From the NCBI GenBank assembly GCA_026706985.1, contig JAPOXR010000024.1, positions 1 through 33,380 of the forward strand: a DNA stretch of 33,380 bases. The letters run 5' to 3'. The notes below the pieces were generated by a model. It did no database searches and was not told the DNA's origin. It saw nothing but the letters and a program-made list of their open reading frames with translations. Shown here piece after piece: positions 8,002 through 17,659 of the stretch. Within the stretch, counting starts at the first letter, position 1. Each line of letters begins with the position of its first letter. The stretch is from Paracoccaceae bacterium. Its GTDB lineage: Bacteria; Pseudomonadota; Alphaproteobacteria; Rhodobacterales; Rhodobacteraceae. Both the position numbers and the translations under genes were made by a program.

Positions 8002-10452
8002 ATGGCAAGAATTCTGAACTGGCTGTCCTGGGCGCTGCTTGCGGCAACCGGCCTGGCGCTGGCGGGTGCCGGCATTCTGTATTTCCTGCTGAACAGATCA
8101 TTGCCTGACTATGATTCCTCACATGCCGTGCAGGGAATCACCGGCCCGGTGGAAATAGTACGCGACCGGCATGCCATCCCGCACATCTTCGGCGGCACCG
8201 ACGAGGATGTTTTTTTCGGCCTCGGATTCGCACATGCGCAGGACCGGCTGTGGCAAATGACGCTGCTGCGCCGTGCGGCGCATGGCCGTTTGTCGGAAAT
8301 CTTCGGGCCGGCAACCCTGAAAACCGACAGGCTTATGCGGATGCTGGATATCCATGGTCTCTCGGTGGGAGCGCTCGAATACCAGACCGGGGAGGCCCGG
8401 GCCGCGCTCAATGCCTATTCTCGGGGTGTGAATGCCTGGTTGCGGATCCTGGAAGATCGCTTCCTCAATGATGGTGCGCCGGAATTTCTGCTCTTCGACA
8501 GCACCGTTCGACCTTGGGAACCTTTTGACAGCATCGCCATACTTAATCTTCAGGCCATTGAGCTTGCCACTCATGCTGAGGATGAAACCCTGCGTACACG
8601 GGCCGCGGCCCAGCTGTCGCCGGAACGAATGAGTGACCTGATGCCGGCCGACCCCGGCACCGGACTGGCCATTCCCTTCACCAGCACGGTTGCCGGGTTG
8701 AGCCCGGTAAAGGGTGACGGTCTGTTTACACAATTCACCGGGAATGGTTTCCGGGGCGCTTCAAACGCCTGGGCCGCCGCACCGTCGCGATCAGCGGATA
8801 AAACATCTTTGCTGGCCAATGATCCGCATCTCAGGCTGCGCGCTCCCAGCATCTGGATGCTTGCGCGTCTTGAACTGTCTTCCGGTGGCGTGATCGGCGG
8901 TACCATCCCCGGGGTTCCATTGATTGCAATCGGCCGCACCGCAAAAACCGCCTGGGGCGTTACCTCGTCCTATGTCGACGATCAGGATCTGTATTTTGAA
9001 CAATTCGATCCCGAAACCGATACCCGCTACCTGACACCGGATGGCAGTAAGGAGTTCCGCAGCCGCATTGAGGTCATTCAGATCAAGGATCAGCCGCCGG
9101 AACGAATAGAACTCAAATGGACCGATAACGGACCGGCCGTTCCGGAAGAGTATTTCGGTCTCGTGGATATCATTCCGGCAAACCATTTCGCCTCGCTCGC
9201 ATGGACATTACTGGAGCCGGAGAACCGATCCATATCCGCCGGCATTCAATTGATGAAGGCACAATCGGTGGATGAAGCGCTGGAGGCGGCGAATCTGCAC
9301 CGCGCTCCGACCCTCAATCTTCTGATTGCCGACCATTCCGATATTGTGATGCAGGTGATTGGCGCCGCCCCGCGGCGGCATCCTTTCCACGAAACCCGGG
9401 GCATGACACCGTCGGCGGGTTGGAAGCCGCATAACCGCTGGCAGGGAGAAATGAGCTTCGAATCGCTGCCGCGGTTCCGCAACCCCGCCAATGGCGTTCT
9501 TGCGAATACCAACAACAAGACCATCGATCGGCCGTTTCCGGATCATCTGAGCCTGGCCTGGGGTGACTCGCAACGAATCAAGCGGCTCGAACAGCTGTTG
9601 GCTACACGCGAATCGCACACGCTGGAAAGCTTTACCTCGATTCAGCTGGACACCCTTTCCTATCCGGCAACAACGCTTGTGCCGCTCTTTGCCCGGGAAC
9701 TTTGGCACAAGACCGGAATAGCGCCACAATCCGAGATCGAAAGGCTGCGTAACGAAGCCATTGAGCAGATATCCGACTGGGATGGCGAGATGGATGAGAA
9801 CATCCCGCAACCCCTGATCTACGCAGCCTGGGCGCGGACTTTGCAGAAGCTTCTGCTGCAGGATGAACTTGGCGACCTGGCGCAGGAGTTCCGTAAACCG
9901 GACCCGGAATTGCTGGAGCGGGTCTTTGACGATGTGGATGGTGCGGCTGAATTGTGTGACATCGTTCAGACGCCGAGGACAGAATCCTGTGACGACATCT
10001 CGTTGCTGGCCCTCGACGAAGCCCTTTCTCAGCTCAAGGAGCGTTATGGAGAAGAGTTAACCGCCTGGCGCTGGGGCGACGCCCATCAGGCGCGGCATGA
10101 TCATCCCGTGTTTGGCGGCGACAACCTGATGTCCTGGCTGTTCAGTATCCGGCAGTCGACTTCAGGGGGTGACTACACCTTGAACAAAGCCTCAATGTCC
10201 GGCAGTGGCGATGAGCCGTATCATAACCTGCATGGTGCCGGTTACCGCGGCGTCTATGATTTCTCTGATCTGGATTCGTCAATTTTCATCATTTCAACCG
10301 GACAGAGCGGGCATCCTCTGTCACGGCATTTCGACGATCTCGGCCGGTTGTGGAGATCCGGCGAATACGTCCTGATGTCTCTCGACCCGGATTTTGCCCG
10401 GGCAAATTCGATCGGCATAACCAATCTCGAACCGGCACAGCGAAATCCCTGA
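8002..10452 (+). CDS. Penicillin-acylase-family Ntn hydrolase, membrane-anchored
   Basis: The 816-residue protein belongs to the penicillin amidase family, which cuts amide bonds of beta-lactams, acyl-homoserine lactones or other N-acyl compounds after autocatalytic processing. An uncleaved-looking hydrophobic helix (about 5-30) would anchor it to the membrane with the enzyme in the periplasm. The alpha-chain shows [17 protein letters not shown] and [12 protein letters not shown]. The beta-chain nucleophile should be S254 in RGASNAWAA, followed by LLANDPHL and later [14 protein letters not shown]. Near the end [16 protein letters not shown] and [11 protein letters not shown] fit the family. 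It lacks a classical cleavable signal peptide. GGAAC lies about 8 bases before the ATG. The substrate is not predictable; quorum-signal or cell-wall-derived amides are possible. Confidence 0.9.
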   Translation: MARILNWLSWALLAATGLALAGAGILYFLLNRSLPDYDSSHAVQGITGPVEIVRDRHAIPHIFGGTDEDVFFGLGFAHAQDRLWQMTLLRRAAHGRLSEIFGPATLKTDRLMRMLDIHGLSVGALEYQTGEARAALNAYSRGVNAWLRILEDRFLNDGAPEFLLFDSTVRPWEPFDSIAILNLQAIELATHAEDETLRTRAAAQLSPERMSDLMPADPGTGLAIPFTSTVAGLSPVKGDGLFTQFTGNGFRGASNAWAAAPSRSADKTSLLANDPHLRLRAPSIWMLARLELSSGGVIGGTIPGVPLIAIGRTAKTAWGVTSSYVDDQDLYFEQFDPETDTRYLTPDGSKEFRSRIEVIQIKDQPPERIELKWTDNGPAVPEEYFGLVDIIPANHFASLAWTLLEPENRSISAGIQLMKAQSVDEALEAANLHRAPTLNLLIADHSDIVMQVIGAAPRRHPFHETRGMTPSAGWKPHNRWQGEMSFESLPRFRNPANGVLANTNNKTIDRPFPDHLSLAWGDSQRIKRLEQLLATRESHTLESFTSIQLDTLSYPATTLVPLFARELWHKTGIAPQSEIERLRNEAIEQISDWDGEMDENIPQPLIYAAWARTLQKLLLQDELGDLAQEFRKPDPELLERVFDDVDGAAELCDIVQTPRTESCDDISLLALDEALSQLKERYGEELTAWRWGDAHQARHDHPVFGGDNLMSWLFSIRQSTSGGDYTLNKASMSGSGDEPYHNLHGAGYRGVYDFSDLDSSIFIISTGQSGHPLSRHFDDLGRLWRSGEYVLMSLDPDFARANSIGITNLEPAQRNP

Positions 10453-10488
10453 ACGGCCGGGCCGCTCAGGCACTCACCGGCAGTAGAC

Positions 10489-10507
10489 ATTGGAAGGACA
10501 TTCCAAT
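10489..10507. promoter_or_regulatory. Inverted repeat between the acylase gene and hfq
   Basis: ATTGGAA (10489-10495) and TTCCAAT (10501-10507) form a perfect 7-bp palindrome around GGACA. It lies 44 bases before the hfq ATG in the 98-base gap. It may be an operator or a hairpin in the hfq leader. A terminator for the acylase gene is less likely because no T-run follows. Confidence 0.35.
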
Positions 10508-10550
10508 AAGGCAGCGCGACCAAAGGCAGCAAACCATCAGCAGGCAGAAC

Positions 10551-10805
10551 ATGGCAAATGGCAGACAGAATCTTCAGGATCTGTTTCTGAACACACTTCG
10601 CAAGAGCCGGGGTTCAGTGACTGTTTTCTTGATCAGCGGGGTTAAACTGTCCGGCTATATCACCGCTTTCGACAATTACTGTGTGTTGTTGCGAAGGGAC
10701 CAGCATTCGCAGTTGATCTATAAACATGCCATCTCGACTGTTGTTCCGACAGAGCCGATCACTTTGCCGGTTCCGCAATCGGCCGAGTCCGGGGAGGAGG
10801 CCTGA
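10551..10805 (+). CDS. hfq: RNA chaperone Hfq
   Basis: Hfq is a ring-shaped RNA-binding protein that pairs small RNAs with messages and affects many regulons, including nitrogen genes in alphaproteobacteria. The 84-residue product carries the Sm1 motif ([31 protein letters not shown] is the relevant region, residues 7-37), the [11 protein letters not shown] strand and the Sm2 motif [10 protein letters not shown] with the lysine-histidine pair. The frame is open further upstream into the acylase gene, but ATG 10551 fits the known N-terminus. It stands alone on this strand: its usual alphaproteobacterial partner hflX is not next to it, and it converges on trkH with a 15-base gap. The ribosome binding site is a modest AGGCAG. 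Confidence 0.95.
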   Translation: MANGRQNLQDLFLNTLRKSRGSVTVFLISGVKLSGYITAFDNYCVLLRRDQHSQLIYKHAISTVVPTEPITLPVPQSAESGEEA

Positions 10806-10820
10806 CCCGGAGGCGAGTCT

Positions 10821-12341
10821 TCACGCCTGCTGACGTTTCCAGATTCCGGGATTGAACAGTGTCATAAGAGCGAGAAGCTCCAGCCGCCCGAATATCATCG
10901 CCCCGCAGAGCAGCAATTTTGTCACGGGTGCAGCCTCATTGAGGCTGAATGCCGGACCCAGGATGGCATTCGGGATCGGACCGGCACTGGTAAGCGCCGC
11001 CACCGCCAAGGTCGCCGACTCCTTGTAGTCGAACCCGGCAATGCCGAGGCCCAGCCCGACAAATGCCAGCAGAAAGACAAACAACATCAGGAAAATCGTT
11101 GCCAGGACCGCTTTCTCATAGCCTTCAAGGCTGCTTTGGCCGCTGACGGCGGGCACCGAGGAGGGAATGGCCGCATGCCGGATTTCCGCGCTGCCGAATC
11201 GCAGCAGTTCAGCCACACGAAGCAGTTTCACCCCTCCGGCGGTGGTTGCCACGCCGCCGCCGATCGCCGCCGTGCCGAGCAATGCGAGATTGATGAATTC
11301 GTCTGGCAAAGGGATCACTGTCTGCTGCCAGAACAATGTTTTGAACCCGGTCGTCGTCAAGACCGATACCGCGGTGAATACCGTCCCCCACAATGCCTGT
11401 GCCAGTTCAGCCACCTGCTCCCAGGAACGCAGAGCAGCCAATTCGGAGTATCTGAAGATAACCGCTATAAATGTCGCTGCCAAAACAATAATCGCCGCGA
11501 GCCCGAATTCACGGTCAAGTCTCAGTTCGGTCGGTTCCGTTCCCCAGCGGCAGGCGATGACGGGCAGCCTCGACAAGGCCAGCAGCATGAACGCGCAGAT
11601 CAGAATCTCGCTCCCAATGCCGCTGCCGGCCATGGAAAACCCGCCGTCGATCGTAATACCGCTGGTCGATAAGGTCGACATGGCGGCAATAAGCGCCGCA
11701 AATGGTTGCTCACCTACCGCGAACAACAACAGCCATAACGCCGCCGTCAGACCGAAATAAAAATACGCAAGCAATCGCGCGCCACCCGCTGCCGCCGAGA
11801 CTGCCCGGCGTCGGCCCAGATACCGCCGTGGCTGGCTGACAATCTCGAATCCACCGACACCCAAGGGAGCCATGATCTCGGCAGCGACAAGCCAGATCAA
11901 TAATCCTCCGAACCACGCCGTCTGCGCCTTCCAGTACACCAGGCCAGCGGGCAGCGGAAAAATGGCACCACCTTCGGAAACAGCCGGTTTCAAACTCGTC
12001 ATGCCGGTCGTTGTGAGGCATGAAACCATTTCGAAATACGCGTCCATAAAGCTGGTGCCGTGCACCACCACCGGCAGCGGAATTGCCAGAACAAGCGGAA
12101 GTGCGGCAAACAGCAATGCGATTTGCATGAGCCGGCTCGCCGGTGCCACCGGCCTTGGCCGATTCATGGCGGCAAAACCGGTGACCGCAGCCAGCACAGT
12201 GACCAGCAGCCCGGTATAGAAAAATTCGCGCGCCACCGTATGTTCATTGGCCAGCACCGACACTGCGGCAGGCCCCATCATGGAAAGGCCGGAAATCAGT
12301 ATGCAGAATGGAATGAGTGGAATATCAGGAAACAGCCGCAT
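10821..12341 (-). CDS. trkH: TrkH-family potassium uptake channel subunit
   Basis: TrkH is the membrane channel subunit of the Trk potassium system and is gated by cytoplasmic TrkA. The 506-residue protein has about ten hydrophobic helices and the four pore-loop repeats: SCLTTTGMTSL, STLSTSGITI, VLTTTGFKTL and ALTSAGPIPNA. The central GGGVATTAGGVKLLR block is the family signature before the third-repeat gate. All four filter glycines are present. Its ATG lies inside the 3' end of trkA (17-base overlap), so the two are translated from one message and form one complex. The 3' end converges on hfq. Confidence 0.93.
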   Translation of the reverse strand: MRLFPDIPLIPFCILISGLSMMGPAAVSVLANEHTVAREFFYTGLLVTVLAAVTGFAAMNRPRPVAPASRLMQIALLFAALPLVLAIPLPVVVHGTSFMDAYFEMVSCLTTTGMTSLKPAVSEGGAIFPLPAGLVYWKAQTAWFGGLLIWLVAAEIMAPLGVGGFEIVSQPRRYLGRRRAVSAAAGGARLLAYFYFGLTAALWLLLFAVGEQPFAALIAAMSTLSTSGITIDGGFSMAGSGIGSEILICAFMLLALSRLPVIACRWGTEPTELRLDREFGLAAIIVLAATFIAVIFRYSELAALRSWEQVAELAQALWGTVFTAVSVLTTTGFKTLFWQQTVIPLPDEFINLALLGTAAIGGGVATTAGGVKLLRVAELLRFGSAEIRHAAIPSSVPAVSGQSSLEGYEKAVLATIFLMLFVFLLAFVGLGLGIAGFDYKESATLAVAALTSAGPIPNAILGPAFSLNEAAPVTKLLLCGAMIFGRLELLALMTLFNPGIWKRQQA

Positions 12342-13737
12342 CCGGTCCCAACATCTGTATCAGTTCCTGCACATCCCCGTGCAGCGCAAAAAAGGCGATC
12401 CTGTCGCCGGCTTCCAACTTGGTATCGGGTTCCGGTTTGACGATACGCCTACCCTTTTTCACTGCGCCGACCATGACATCCTTCGGCAAGCCGGCATTGC
12501 GAATTCGCCTGCCGGCGAACGCCGCCTCGGACAACAACTCCACTTCAATGATTTCCGCGTCCCGCTCACCCACAATCCCGACTCCGGTGACCTGCCGCCC
12601 GCGGCTGAAAGACAAAATCATCGAAACCGCGGCGTCACGCGGATCAACAATGGCATCGATATCCAGCGGTTCCGAAAGCGGAAACAGGAACGGGTCATTC
12701 ACCAGGCTGACAGCCAGGATTCCCTCTGCCAGTTTTTTGGCCTGGCTGGCCATCACGAGATTGCTCTTATCGTCCTGAGTCATCGCCACAATGGCATCGG
12801 CGGAACCGATATTGGCCTCTTCCAATATGTCTTTGTCCAGCCCGTCACCGTGAAGCACGACGGTCCGATCAAGTGTGTCGGCAACATGCTCGGCACGCCG
12901 CCGATCGCTTTCAATCAGCCTGGCACGGAATTTCACGCCCGCCGCCTCCAGGCGTAAAGCGACTTCCGTACCGACCTTGCCGCCGCCGACCAGAACCACG
13001 CGTCGGCAATTCTTGATCCGCTTGCCGAATAATTCAACTGTCCTTTCATAGTGCCGGTCCGCGGTACAGAGATAAACTTCATCATTTTCAAATAGCTGGT
13101 CCTCCGGCAGCGCCAATCCAAGCCGGCCCTTCCGGCGCAGGCCGACGACAACCGTGTCCAGATCCGTGAATAATGACGAGAGCTGCCTGAGCGGCGTGTG
13201 CAGCAGTGAGCAGGACGCTTCGAGCCGCAAGCCGACGAAATATGCCCTTTCGCCCTCGCCACGATCCGCAGCCCGCCCGGCAGTCTCCGCCAGAATCGTT
13301 CTCCGACCGAGCAGCGCCGGTGACTCCAACAGTTGAGTAATCTGTTCCGCGACATTGAGTTCCGGCGTAAACGCCCGGTCAACCGGCGAAAGCGCCAACC
13401 CGCTCCCTTCAACAGCCTTCCGGTAGCGTCGGTCCCGCAACCTCGCCACTGTGGTGATCCTTGAGCTGAGATTCTTTGCCACCAGACAGACAACAATATT
13501 GGTATGGTCAGATGGTGTGGTGGCGACAATCAGATCGGCTTCCGCCACTTTCGCCTGTCTGAGTGTATGCGGATCCGCCGCTTCTCCGGTAATCCCGATA
13601 ATATCCAGACGGTCCGAAAGCGACCTCAGGAGTCCGTCATTCCTGTCGATAACCGTCAATTCGCAGTTTTCATGCGCCAGATGCCGGCAGATCTGACCGC
13701 CGATCTCACCGGCACCGCAAACAATGATTTTGATCAC
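12325..13737 (-). CDS. trkA: Trk potassium uptake regulatory subunit TrkA
   Basis: TrkA is the cytoplasmic nucleotide-binding ring that gates TrkH in response to NAD(H) or ATP/ADP. The 470 residues contain two RCK units. The first RCK_N has GAGEIGGQICRHLA (8-21) and TVIDRND. The second starts at VVLVGGGKVG (about 245) with a GDGLDKDIL block. An RCK_C domain follows each; the last ends near GDRIAFFALHGDV. The start is GTG at 13737, supported by AGGAG about 10 bases upstream and by the glycine-rich loop following at once. It sits 28 bases downstream of ntrX, as in many alphaproteobacteria where ntrX precedes trkA. Confidence 0.94.
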   Translation of the reverse strand: MIKIIVCGAGEIGGQICRHLAHENCELTVIDRNDGLLRSLSDRLDIIGITGEAADPHTLRQAKVAEADLIVATTPSDHTNIVVCLVAKNLSSRITTVARLRDRRYRKAVEGSGLALSPVDRAFTPELNVAEQITQLLESPALLGRRTILAETAGRAADRGEGERAYFVGLRLEASCSLLHTPLRQLSSLFTDLDTVVVGLRRKGRLGLALPEDQLFENDEVYLCTADRHYERTVELFGKRIKNCRRVVLVGGGKVGTEVALRLEAAGVKFRARLIESDRRRAEHVADTLDRTVVLHGDGLDKDILEEANIGSADAIVAMTQDDKSNLVMASQAKKLAEGILAVSLVNDPFLFPLSEPLDIDAIVDPRDAAVSMILSFSRGRQVTGVGIVGERDAEIIEVELLSEAAFAGRRIRNAGLPKDVMVGAVKKGRRIVKPEPDTKLEAGDRIAFFALHGDVQELIQMLGPDAAVS

Positions 13738-13765
13738 AGCGAAATCTCTCCTGGGGCGCGACTTG

Positions 13766-15223
13766 TCAGGATTTCCCGATCCGGGCAGTGGCGATCCGAA
13801 AACCGGATTTGGCCTTTGTGGATACGTTCAACCCTTTGAGCTTCCGATGCAGTGCGGAGCGCTCCATCCCGACCAATTTGGCGGCAGTCGAAATATTACC
13901 GCTGCAGCGATTGATCTGTCCAATGAGATACTGCCGCTCAAATTCATTGCGCGCTTCGCGCAGCGACAATTTCCAATATTGTTCACTCATCGCTGTACCG
14001 GCATCCGCAATGGATCCTTCGTCGCTGAGATTGATTTCGCCGGCAGTCACCGGGACATCATCGTTGAGACCGTTCAACAGCAGCTTTTCCACCACGTTTC
14101 TCAATTGCTTCACATTGCCCGGCCAATGCATTGATGTCAGTGTTTCCAACGCGTCTCTGGAAAACTCCCGTTTCGGCAAATTACTCTTCTGATGCAGAAG
14201 GGTCGTGAAATGATGGCACAGTTCCGGGATGTCATCCCGGCGGGCATCCAGGGGCGGTATGTCGATCGACACGACATTCAGGCGATCAAACAGATCCTTG
14301 TGAAAAGCTCCTTCATCAATCAAGAGCTGCGGGTCTTTAGTGGTGCCGGAAAAAACCCGGCAATCGATACCAACCGCTTCACCGCCGCCGACACGCTGAA
14401 AGCGCCCACGCACCAGAGCAACCACCAGTTCCTGCTGGATTTCCAACGGAAGATCGCTTACCTCGTCAAGATAAAGCGAACCGCCATCCGCCTGTTCCAG
14501 CAGCCCCGGCCGGTAATCATATGCCACACTTTCCCCGGATCCGGGCAGTTTTTCGACACCTCCTGCGCTGCCGAACAGTAACTCCCTGACCGCATCCGGA
14601 TCATCCAGCCTGCAATTCGCCACAAGAAAGGGCTTGAGCCTTCTCGGCGAGCGGTCATGCAGAAATCGTGCCGCAAGCGCTTTGCCGGATCCGATATCGC
14701 CGCGCAACAGAACACGGCAATTCTTGTCGGCCTGCTGTTCAAGCAGATCCCGCATCTTCCGAACCGCAGCCGTGGATCCGACCATTTCCACCGGCTCAGT
14801 TCTCATCGCGGCCGACAAACGCCGGTTCGCCTGTTGAACGCGGCCGACTTCGATTGATCGCTTGACCACCTCAAACATGTATTGCGGCATTGCCGGCTTT
14901 TCCAGAAAATCAAACGCGCCCAGGCGCATGGAGCGCACCCCGACCTCCAATTCTGAATAGCCGGACAGCACGATCACAGGGATATCCGGATATTCGGCAC
15001 GCAGCCGTTTCAGCAGCCAAATCCCATCCTTAGTCGGATCTTTCAGGCCGATATCGATTATCGCAACATCCGGCGGCTGTGCCTGGAAGAGTGCGAGACA
15101 ACCATCCGCGTCATTGGATTTACGAACTGTGCAGCCTTTCATCTCCAGATAGATCTCCATCGACTCGAGGACGGATTCATCATCATCAATAACGACAACT
15201 TCGCCAAGTTCCTGCTTTGACAT
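13766..15223 (-). CDS. ntrX: NtrX response regulator lacking the GAFTGA loop
   Basis: NtrX is the response regulator paired with NtrY in control of nitrogen, redox and envelope genes. The 485-residue product has a receiver domain with acid pocket DDD (13-15), phospho-acceptor D57 (IIDIGLKDP) and K109. An AAA+ domain with Walker A GDIGSGKA (175-182) and Walker B LYLDEV (250-255) follows. It ends in a Fis-type helix-turn-helix (GNISTAAKLVGMERSALHRKLKGL). The region that should hold GAFTGA reads FGSAGGVEKLPGSG (217-230), so productive contact with sigma54 is not expected; several known NtrX proteins also lack it. It begins 12 bases after the ntrY stop in the same operon. Confidence 0.93.
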   Translation of the reverse strand: MSKQELGEVVVIDDDESVLESMEIYLEMKGCTVRKSNDADGCLALFQAQPPDVAIIDIGLKDPTKDGIWLLKRLRAEYPDIPVIVLSGYSELEVGVRSMRLGAFDFLEKPAMPQYMFEVVKRSIEVGRVQQANRRLSAAMRTEPVEMVGSTAAVRKMRDLLEQQADKNCRVLLRGDIGSGKALAARFLHDRSPRRLKPFLVANCRLDDPDAVRELLFGSAGGVEKLPGSGESVAYDYRPGLLEQADGGSLYLDEVSDLPLEIQQELVVALVRGRFQRVGGGEAVGIDCRVFSGTTKDPQLLIDEGAFHKDLFDRLNVVSIDIPPLDARRDDIPELCHHFTTLLHQKSNLPKREFSRDALETLTSMHWPGNVKQLRNVVEKLLLNGLNDDVPVTAGEINLSDEGSIADAGTAMSEQYWKLSLREARNEFERQYLIGQINRCSGNISTAAKLVGMERSALHRKLKGLNVSTKAKSGFRIATARIGKS

Positions 15224-15235
15224 TCCGCCGCCCCG

Positions 15236-17659
15236 TTACCGGCCGGTTTTCCGCGGTAGGCTGATCACCGCTTTCGCGCCGCGGATTTCACCGCCGTCGA
15301 AGGCGGGTGCGTCATCCAGACTGACCCTGCCGGCATGCTTCTGGACGAATTTGCCGACGATCGATAATCCCTCTCCACGGCCTTCACCATGGGTGGAAAA
15401 GCCTAATTCCGTCAACCTGCCGCGCTCAGCCGGCAAGCCGATTCCATTATCCATGATTTCGATTTCGACATCTTCCGCAGTTTCGGACACATCCAGCCTG
15501 ATTTCTCCCCGATACGAATTGTCGGCACTCTGGGATCTTTCATTTATGGCGTCCACCGCATTACTGAGCAGATTTTCCAAAGATTCCAGGAATTCCATCT
15601 GGTCCACCAAGATATGCAATTCAGACCTGTCGGCGCAGAGACCGTTTATCCTGATTTCCGGGTGTCTGGCAGCCGCATCGGCTGAAAATCGCCGGATAAT
15701 CCTGTAGACATCATGCATTCCGCTTTCGGCCAGAATCTGTTCGTCGGTTTTTTGAAACCAGCGAAGCAATTCGCGCACCCTTACTATGTTACGCTCCAGG
15801 CCCGAAATTGATTTGACCAGTGTAACATCCACCCGGTTTCCCTCGCCGCTATCCACCCGGTCTTCCAGCACTTCCTTGATCGTCGAGGCCTGCGTCCAGG
15901 CGGAGTTCAGCGGGCTCCTGGTATTGTGCGCGATATCTTTGGCTAAATCCATTTTTGCCCTGGCGGCCTCGTTTTTGGTCAGTTCCGTGATATCCTCGAA
16001 AGACAGGACGAAACCATCGCGGCCTTTCTGGCCCCGTCGGAGCGCGATCTTCGTATGCAGTTGAATGCGGGAGTCCGATTTGCTGATTTCAATCTTCCTC
16101 TCCTCCTGTGAAGATTCGTTGGCCTGCAGATCATCAATCAACCCGGTGAATTCCGGAACGACTTCCCGGAGCGAATGGGCGCCGTCCTGGCCCATCAGAC
16201 CACGTCGGAGCATGCGTTCGGCGGCACGGTTCGCGAACACAATCCTTTCCTGACTGTCCAGACCGATCACCCCGGTGGATACCGCTCCCAACACGCTGTC
16301 GAATTTCCGTTTGTCGTCATCGGCGCGGATATACTGTTCTTCAATTTCCTGCCGCCGCGCATCCAGCCGGGTCACCATATCCTTGAAGCTGCGCCCGAGC
16401 ATGGCAACCTCATCGCCACCCACATAGTCAGGAATGCGCACATTCCTTTCACCACGCCCCAGCGAATCCGCCAATCCGGCCAACTCCTCCACCGGCTGTG
16501 CCAGTCTCCGGGCGAGCCGGACAGCGAGTACAAACAACAGCAGCAGCAAAACCAGTGAAATCAGAATGTTCGCCGATGACCATTGCAGGATACCTGCCAG
16601 CAGCCGGTTGGCCAGCGGTTCGCCTTGTTCGCTGGCAATCGCCAATCCCAGAATATCGGCATTCAATTCAACGGTTCCATAAAGAAACCGATCCTGGACT
16701 CCATCCAACCCAATCAGGCTATACAGATTGTTTGAACCCTCCTGCCGGTAAATCACCGCCAGCCCGTCCGCCGATTCGGCGGAACAATCAATCTCCGCAC
16801 CCGTCGCCGGCAGGAAACAACGGAATGCGAAGGCTTCGCCCATTTCCCCGGTCTGTGAGCATTCCACAGGTTCGTTACCGAACAGGATGGTTCTACTGCC
16901 CTGCACTCCAGCCATGCTGACCGCCGCCGGAGCCGGCGTGTCGCAGTCAAAAATGAAACTCTCCCGTCCCCTGGCCACCAGCAAACCGCCGCCATCAACA
17001 ATAAAGACATGGTCGAGACTGTGATTCACCGATGCCTGAACATCGTGCAGTTCTTTGCGCAACAGGCCGTCTTCCAATAGCGGCACAATCTGGATTCGAC
17101 CCGAAACCGCCGCCGCCAGATCCGCAATACCCGTGAACTGCCGAACCGTTTCCTCTTCCACGTAGCTGATGGCGGCTTCCGAAGCGAGATCCGATGCCCG
17201 TTTCACTTCCCCGATGATGAAGTCGCTGACCGCAGTAACCATAACCAGCGTGCCGATCACCGCGGTTCCGATAACCGGGATGATCGCAACCAGCGAAAAA
17301 ATCCTGAGCAAACGCAGGTGCAGAGGCGTTCTGACAGTGCTGACAGCTGAAATGCGTAGAGATTTGCGCAGCGCCTGGTAAGCGGCGAACACAACAAAGA
17401 CAAAAATCATGGCCACGTCGCAGAGGATCGTCACCACCAGACGAATGGTCATAATGCCGGTGGCGCGGTACTCCAGGAACAGGTTCCAGGTAACGCCTGC
17501 CAATACCACCGCCAGAATCAGAAAAGAGAGCACCGCCCAGTTCCGAACCCGCTTCAGCATCACAGTCGATGGGTTTCCACCCCAAAAAGCCATCCCTCGG
17601 AACAGCCTGGAATCGCCTGTGGGTGTGCCTGCGCTGCCAGCCGTCATTTCCGTCGCCAC
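15236..17659 (-). CDS. ntrY: NtrY sensor histidine kinase with altered H-box
   Basis: NtrY is the membrane sensor partner of NtrX. The 807-residue protein has three N-terminal membrane helices (about 42-60, 73-94, 116-143), a periplasmic sensor region to about 360 and a fourth helix (363-382). HAMP (383-435), PAS (about 445-560), HisKA and HATPase domains follow. The phospho-acceptor is H578 in DIAHNTRSPLN; the canonical form is HEIKNPL, so the +1 acid is asparagine and the +4 residue is serine. The N-box (ENLLSNAVDAI) and G1 box (DNGIGLP) are normal. The G2 region GEGRGEGLSIV is slightly unusual. The GTG at 17659 directly abuts the ntrC stop; an in-frame ATG at 17647 is the alternative start. 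Confidence 0.92.
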   Translation of the reverse strand: MATEMTAGSAGTPTGDSRLFRGMAFWGGNPSTVMLKRVRNWAVLSFLILAVVLAGVTWNLFLEYRATGIMTIRLVVTILCDVAMIFVFVVFAAYQALRKSLRISAVSTVRTPLHLRLLRIFSLVAIIPVIGTAVIGTLVMVTAVSDFIIGEVKRASDLASEAAISYVEEETVRQFTGIADLAAAVSGRIQIVPLLEDGLLRKELHDVQASVNHSLDHVFIVDGGGLLVARGRESFIFDCDTPAPAAVSMAGVQGSRTILFGNEPVECSQTGEMGEAFAFRCFLPATGAEIDCSAESADGLAVIYRQEGSNNLYSLIGLDGVQDRFLYGTVELNADILGLAIASEQGEPLANRLLAGILQWSSANILISLVLLLLLFVLAVRLARRLAQPVEELAGLADSLGRGERNVRIPDYVGGDEVAMLGRSFKDMVTRLDARRQEIEEQYIRADDDKRKFDSVLGAVSTGVIGLDSQERIVFANRAAERMLRRGLMGQDGAHSLREVVPEFTGLIDDLQANESSQEERKIEISKSDSRIQLHTKIALRRGQKGRDGFVLSFEDITELTKNEAARAKMDLAKDIAHNTRSPLNSAWTQASTIKEVLEDRVDSGEGNRVDVTLVKSISGLERNIVRVRELLRWFQKTDEQILAESGMHDVYRIIRRFSADAAARHPEIRINGLCADRSELHILVDQMEFLESLENLLSNAVDAINERSQSADNSYRGEIRLDVSETAEDVEIEIMDNGIGLPAERGRLTELGFSTHGEGRGEGLSIVGKFVQKHAGRVSLDDAPAFDGGEIRGAKAVISLPRKTGR

